Assembly (NCBI GenBank): GCA_017539645.1
Contig: JAFYCM010000087.1
Coordinates: 1 to 36,573 of the forward strand
Reading direction: 5' to 3'
DNA: 36,573 nucleotides
From: Bacteroidales bacterium
Lineage (GTDB): Bacteria; Bacteroidota; Bacteroidia; Bacteroidales; Marinilabiliaceae
The number at the start of each line of letters is the position of its first letter. Within the stretch, counting starts at the first letter, position 1. A program made the translations under genes and the position numbers. This document shows, in pieces, positions 32,999 through 36,573 of the stretch. The notes under the pieces were generated by a model that saw nothing but the letters and a program-made list of their open reading frames with translations, was not told the origin of the DNA and searched no databases.

Positions 32999-35725
32999 AT
33001 GCATTTGAAACGCTTATCATATATATTATCAACGTTGACCGTCGTGCTTGTCTTGGCGGCATGCTCCAACAAACGTAACACTTGGCTAAGTCGTAATTAT
33101 CAAAAACTCACCTCTCACTATAATGTCTATTTCAATGGCGCTGAGGCATTTCGCGTAGGTACGGAAAAGATTACCGAAAACTACGAGTTCGACTATAGCC
33201 ACATTTTGCCCGTATACACCTTTGCCGATGCATCGGCTGCGAAGGTCGGTAGCAGCGATATGGAGACTGCGCTCAAGAAGGGACATAAACTCATACAGTT
33301 GCACTCCATAACGGCTAAGCCCGAGCGCAAAGCTGAGATGACAGAGGCCGATAAACGTTTCTATGCGCAAGAGGAGTTTAATCCGTATGTAGCTGAGGCA
33401 TATCTACTTATAGGAAAAGCCAACGTGGTCAATCATGCCGAAAATGAGGCTATGGAGGTTTTCGATTACCTCTCGCGTAAATATGAAGGACGCGACTGCT
33501 GCTACGAAGGCAAGATTTGGAAGGCTATCGGCTATGCGCAACTTGGCCAGTATGCCAGCGCGCACTCAGCACTCGAAAGTTTCGACCTCGATGGTATGGC
33601 GCCTGCTAAGTATTTTGGTGCATACGAGGCTGCATCGGCCAACATACTTATACTCGAAGAGAAATATGCCGAAGCCATTCCGCACATGAAAAACGCCGTC
33701 GACGGAGCTCCCGACCGTGTTACGCGTCGTCGTTATACATACATACTTGCTCAGCTCTACCGCGAGGTGGGCAACAAGACCGAAGCAGCTCCGCTCTTCT
33801 TGGCATTGTCGCGCCAACATTCCGACGCTAAGATGGGTTTTGCCGCGCAGATGGAGCTTGCCAGTGTTGCTACTACGCCACTCGAACTTGCTGCTGCCGA
33901 GAAGAAACTTCGAAAAATGGCCAACGATGCCAAAAACAAGAAGCGTCTCGACCAGATTTACTACGCACTGGGTCAGATGGAGGAAAACCGTGGCAATACC
34001 GATGCAGCCCTTGCCAACTACAACACGTCGATACTCGAATCGGTGGAGAACGACAATCAGAAAGGTCTCTCGTTTCTCGCCACTGCCGATATTTATCAAG
34101 CTGTGCCTAAGTATTTAGAGACCGCAACGGCTCTCGATAGCGCGGCTTTCTACCTCAACGACAATAACTTCCGCAAAGCCGAAACCGTACAACGTGCAGC
34201 TACACTTCAGCCGTTGGCACGCGACCTGCGCATAATAGTTCGCAACGACTCGCTCATGCGCGTAGCTACTATGAATACCGCCGACCGCGATGCTTTCATC
34301 CAAGCTATGCTCGACAAACAAGCTGAGGAGATTCGTGCGCGCGAAGAGGCTGCCCTTGCCGAGCAGGAGGCTGCTATGTCGCAGAGTGAATATTATCAAC
34401 TTACGCGCGGAGGAACGAACGCTACGGCCACCAATCAGAAGTGGTATTTCTATAATAATACGAGTGTCTCGGCGGGTAAGAGCGCCTTCAGTGGCAAATG
34501 GGGACGCCGCAAAAACGAAGATAACTGGCGCCGCGCCAACAAGCAGTCGGTAGTTGCAACCAACGATGCCGACGATACGACCGAGAGCGATACCACATCT
34601 ACCGCCTCGAATGCCAATGGTAATAGTAGTTATGGCGAACAGCCCGAAGGTCAGCCATATACGCGAGAGTCGCTCCTCGCTGGACTTCCACTCACTGCCG
34701 ACGCCCAAGCTGCTTGCCTCAAAGAGACTGACGACGCACTCTTCGAGGCTGGTGCTATCCTCTACGATAATATCCACGATTATCCGTCGGCAGCTAAGCA
34801 ACTCAGTACGTTGCTCAAACGCTTCCCACAAAGCGAACACCGCTACGATGCACTTGTGATACTATACTTCGCACGCCAGAAATCGAGCGATGTGTCTGGT
34901 GCACAAGATGTTGCATCGATAATAAAACGCGAATATGCCGAGTCGTCGTTTGCTAAATATCTATCGAATCCAAGTGGCTATTTTGCTAACGAGCAGCAAA
35001 TTACAGATGCTAAGGAGGCTATGTATAAATCGGCGTACAACGCATACATAACCAACAACTTCGGTAGTGCCATAAGTATAAGTAGTAGTGCTATTGCGGA
35101 CGAAGGCAATGCTACATACGTACCTAAATACTTATTAGTGAGAGCGCTCTCGTATGCTAAGCAGGCCGAATTGACGCACTTCCGTGCCGACCTCGAGACC
35201 ATCACGCGCGACTATTCGGGCGGCGAAGAAGATTCGGTGGCTCGTGCGCTCCTTGCTATGCTCGACCAAGGTCTGACGCCGGTGCGTGCGTCGAATTACA
35301 ACTCGCCGTTTGATAGCGATGTACTCAAAACCGAAGGCGAGGCGGCAACGCAGGATTACAACTTCGCATTCCGCGCCGACACTACGCACACTATTGTTTG
35401 TGTGATAAATAGCGATGCGCAAAACCGCGCGCAGTACCTCATTGCCGACTATAACTTCGACCACTTCTTGCTCCGCGATTATGAGATCCAAAGCACCACA
35501 TTGCCCGATGGTCGCCTTGTAATTATGGTAGAAGGCTTCGACAACAAAACCGAGGCGATGAACTACTACTACGCATTGCGCGACTGCTCGTTCTGGAGCG
35601 AGATTACCGATGCCGCATTGCCCGAAATATATGCCGTGTCGGACAACAATACCCGCAACGCACTGCTCGCTTCGCTATCCGACAAGTGGCGTAAGTTCTT
35701 CAATGAAAATTATTTAGGAAAATAA
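32999..35725 (+). CDS. PorW/SprE-type TPR lipoprotein
   Basis: A 908-residue lipoprotein with the lipobox LVLAAC at C22. The ATG at 32999 gives a compact lipoprotein signal; the frame is open back to 32927. The N-terminal part (NTWLSRNYQKLTSHYNVYFNG) and the C-terminal domain, with HTIVCVINSDAQNRAQYLIADYNF and VEGFDNKTEAMNYYYALR, resemble PorW/SprE, a periplasmic lipoprotein of the type IX secretion system and gliding machinery. Between them lie TPR-like helical pairs (about 120-450 and 600-780) and a Ser/Thr/Asp-rich linker near 525-560. It follows a terminator, so it is probably an independent gene unrelated to pectin use. None of the hydrolases here shows an obvious type IX C-terminal sorting domain. 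Confidence 0.75.
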   Translation: MHLKRLSYILSTLTVVLVLAACSNKRNTWLSRNYQKLTSHYNVYFNGAEAFRVGTEKITENYEFDYSHILPVYTFADASAAKVGSSDMETALKKGHKLIQLHSITAKPERKAEMTEADKRFYAQEEFNPYVAEAYLLIGKANVVNHAENEAMEVFDYLSRKYEGRDCCYEGKIWKAIGYAQLGQYASAHSALESFDLDGMAPAKYFGAYEAASANILILEEKYAEAIPHMKNAVDGAPDRVTRRRYTYILAQLYREVGNKTEAAPLFLALSRQHSDAKMGFAAQMELASVATTPLELAAAEKKLRKMANDAKNKKRLDQIYYALGQMEENRGNTDAALANYNTSILESVENDNQKGLSFLATADIYQAVPKYLETATALDSAAFYLNDNNFRKAETVQRAATLQPLARDLRIIVRNDSLMRVATMNTADRDAFIQAMLDKQAEEIRAREEAALAEQEAAMSQSEYYQLTRGGTNATATNQKWYFYNNTSVSAGKSAFSGKWGRRKNEDNWRRANKQSVVATNDADDTTESDTTSTASNANGNSSYGEQPEGQPYTRESLLAGLPLTADAQAACLKETDDALFEAGAILYDNIHDYPSAAKQLSTLLKRFPQSEHRYDALVILYFARQKSSDVSGAQDVASIIKREYAESSFAKYLSNPSGYFANEQQITDAKEAMYKSAYNAYITNNFGSAISISSSAIADEGNATYVPKYLLVRALSYAKQAELTHFRADLETITRDYSGGEEDSVARALLAMLDQGLTPVRASNYNSPFDSDVLKTEGEAATQDYNFAFRADTTHTIVCVINSDAQNRAQYLIADYNFDHFLLRDYEIQSTTLPDGRLVIMVEGFDNKTEAMNYYYALRDCSFWSEITDAALPEIYAVSDNNTRNALLASLSDKWRKFFNENYLGK

Positions 35726-35791
35726 ACTATAAGCACACAGCAGATCTGCAATCCCCGTGCGGCGTAGTGTCTCGCTACATCGAAATTAGAA

Positions 35792-35809
35792 GCAAGGCTC
35801 CAGCCTTGC
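35792..35809. repeat. Perfect hairpin GCAAGGCT-CC-AGCCTTGC
   Basis: An 8-bp perfect stem with a 2-bp loop. A close relative with a different loop occurs 52 bp downstream (35861-35878), so this is a short interspersed repeat pair. Confidence 0.75.
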
Positions 35810-35860
35810 AGAAACAAAACAGAAAAAAATGGAAGTGCAACAAAACGATATAGCAAATGT

Positions 35861-35882
35861 GCAAGGCAGGAGCCTTGCTTTT
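35861..35882 (+). terminator. Hairpin with T-run, probable terminator
   Basis: GCAAGGC, loop AGGA, GCCTTGC, then TTTT. It lies 136 bp after the PorW/SprE-like gene and could terminate it. A second hairpin, CGTAGGC-GCA-GCCTACG, follows at 35891-35907 without a T-run. Confidence 0.6.
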
Positions 35883-35890
35883 AGCTCGGA

Positions 35891-35907
35891 CGTAGGCGCA
35901 GCCTACG
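35891..35907. repeat. Perfect hairpin CGTAGGC-GCA-GCCTACG
   Basis: A 7-bp perfect stem with a 3-bp loop, third of three hairpins in the 230-bp spacer 35726-35955. No gene is convincing in this spacer; a 34-codon frame starting at 35829 runs straight through the hairpins. Confidence 0.65.
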
Positions 35908-35955
35908 CCAAACGGGAGGTTTTGTTGTATTGAATTGACAAATATCAAATTATCT

Positions 35956-36573
35956 ATGACTATAAAGCAAAAGGCATATATAGCGTACTATACTTTTATC
36001 TGTGTTGTATATTTCTATTTCAATACTGACAATATTATCGTTAATGCACAGAATAATATAGTCTTACACACGATTAGAGTGTTTTGGCCTCTCCTTTTCT
36101 TAATACCAATTTTCTTACCTCGTAAATACAGACATAGGTATCCTGTCATATTAGTTATTCTGTTTATTGGAACATACACGTATAGCGAAAAAGTGAGAAA
36201 TGAGGTTCAAGAAAAATACCTTCTTCAAAATGACTTCTATATTGCCACAGCAAAGTATCGAGTAACTATAAACAGAGGTAGTCGATATGACAAGGCAAAT
36301 TTTGACCATTACTCTATTATGCAATATGGAGGAGATGCAGAGTTGTATGTTGATGAGTCAAAGCACCTATATGATACCGTATTGGTGAAAATATCTTATA
36401 AATATAAGTTTTGCGGTGTTTATGAAGGCAATCCATCCCCTGCCGAAATTCAAAAATACATGGAGCCCGTTCTCTTCATTGATGGTGTTGAACAACCACG
36501 CCCCGAATACGATGACTTGAAACTATCGGACGAAGAACGCCGCGATTTACTAAGAGAGCATCACATAGAAGTT
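35956..36573 (+). CDS. Hypothetical membrane protein, cut by the window edge
   Basis: An open frame of 206 codons without a stop, continuing past the right edge. I do not recognise the family. The first 80 residues hold three hydrophobic stretches (about 7-22, 42-55 and 61-75), likely membrane segments, followed by a soluble region rich in Tyr, Asp and Lys. The frame was built from the raw sequence: ATG at 35956, then consistent protein-like coding. It is clearly more AT-rich and uses AGA and AAT-type codons more than the hydrolase genes, so it may be of different origin. Starts are AT-rich with no Shine-Dalgarno, as usual here. Confidence 0.6.
   Translation, partial: MTIKQKAYIAYYTFICVVYFYFNTDNIIVNAQNNIVLHTIRVFWPLLFLIPIFLPRKYRHRYPVILVILFIGTYTYSEKVRNEVQEKYLLQNDFYIATAKYRVTINRGSRYDKANFDHYSIMQYGGDAELYVDESKHLYDTVLVKISYKYKFCGVYEGNPSPAEIQKYMEPVLFIDGVEQPRPEYDDLKLSDEERRDLLREHHIEV

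Noticed and set aside
35829-35933. 34-codon frame in the spacer after the PorW/SprE-like gene
   Set aside because: It reads straight through two hairpins of a short repeat, so it is probably repeat DNA that happens to stay open.

Overview
The window looks like a Bacteroidales chromosome (Bacteroides/Prevotella/Muribaculaceae-like). Signs of this are signal peptides ending in A-Q, lipoproteins, starts without Shine-Dalgarno sequences, -7 boxes of the TAnnTTTG type, ORF6N and KilA-N proteins, a PorW/SprE-type lipoprotein, and an unbroken run of plant-polysaccharide hydrolases. No rRNA, tRNA, CRISPR array or transposase was seen.

Left accessory region (1-2295): repeat-rich DNA around a Fic-family protein with its own promoter, then a minus-strand MNT nucleotidyltransferase. 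The expected HEPN partner of the nucleotidyltransferase is reduced to a 5' stub cut off by a repeat. A ~135-bp direct repeat flanks the Fic gene, and a 28-30 bp perfect palindrome occurs three times, plus one half copy.

Central region (2296-32810): tatD, then a one-strand, operon-like block of about 30 kb. In order it encodes a beta-propeller/GH2 fusion (GH137-GH2 type), a LacZ-type GH2, a third GH2, a GH106, an SGNH acetylesterase, a DUF5703 protein, a GH78, a three-module GH43-like/GH143-like/GH142-like enzyme, an ORF6N protein, an alpha/beta-hydrolase esterase, a KilA-N protein and a GH95. This combination matches the enzyme set described for rhamnogalacturonan-II (RG-II) degradation in Bacteroides thetaiotaomicron (families GH137, GH142, GH143, GH106, GH78, GH2, GH95 and a BT1017-type methylesterase). 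I infer that the block dismantles RG-II side chains in the periplasm. SusC/SusD, a sensor-regulator, GH138-141 and pectate lyases are not in the window, so it is probably part of a larger or split locus.

The enzyme genes are either packed (overlaps of 4 and 14 nt) or separated by 110-200 bp spacers filled with short repeats. Most notable are arrays of degenerate 7-bp units that run into gene ends. A strong intrinsic terminator with a UUCG loop closes the block at 32876-32901.

Right region (32902-36573): a PorW/SprE-type TPR lipoprotein, a hairpin-rich spacer, and an AT-rich membrane protein gene cut by the window edge.

All family calls come from reading motifs by eye; no database search was run.
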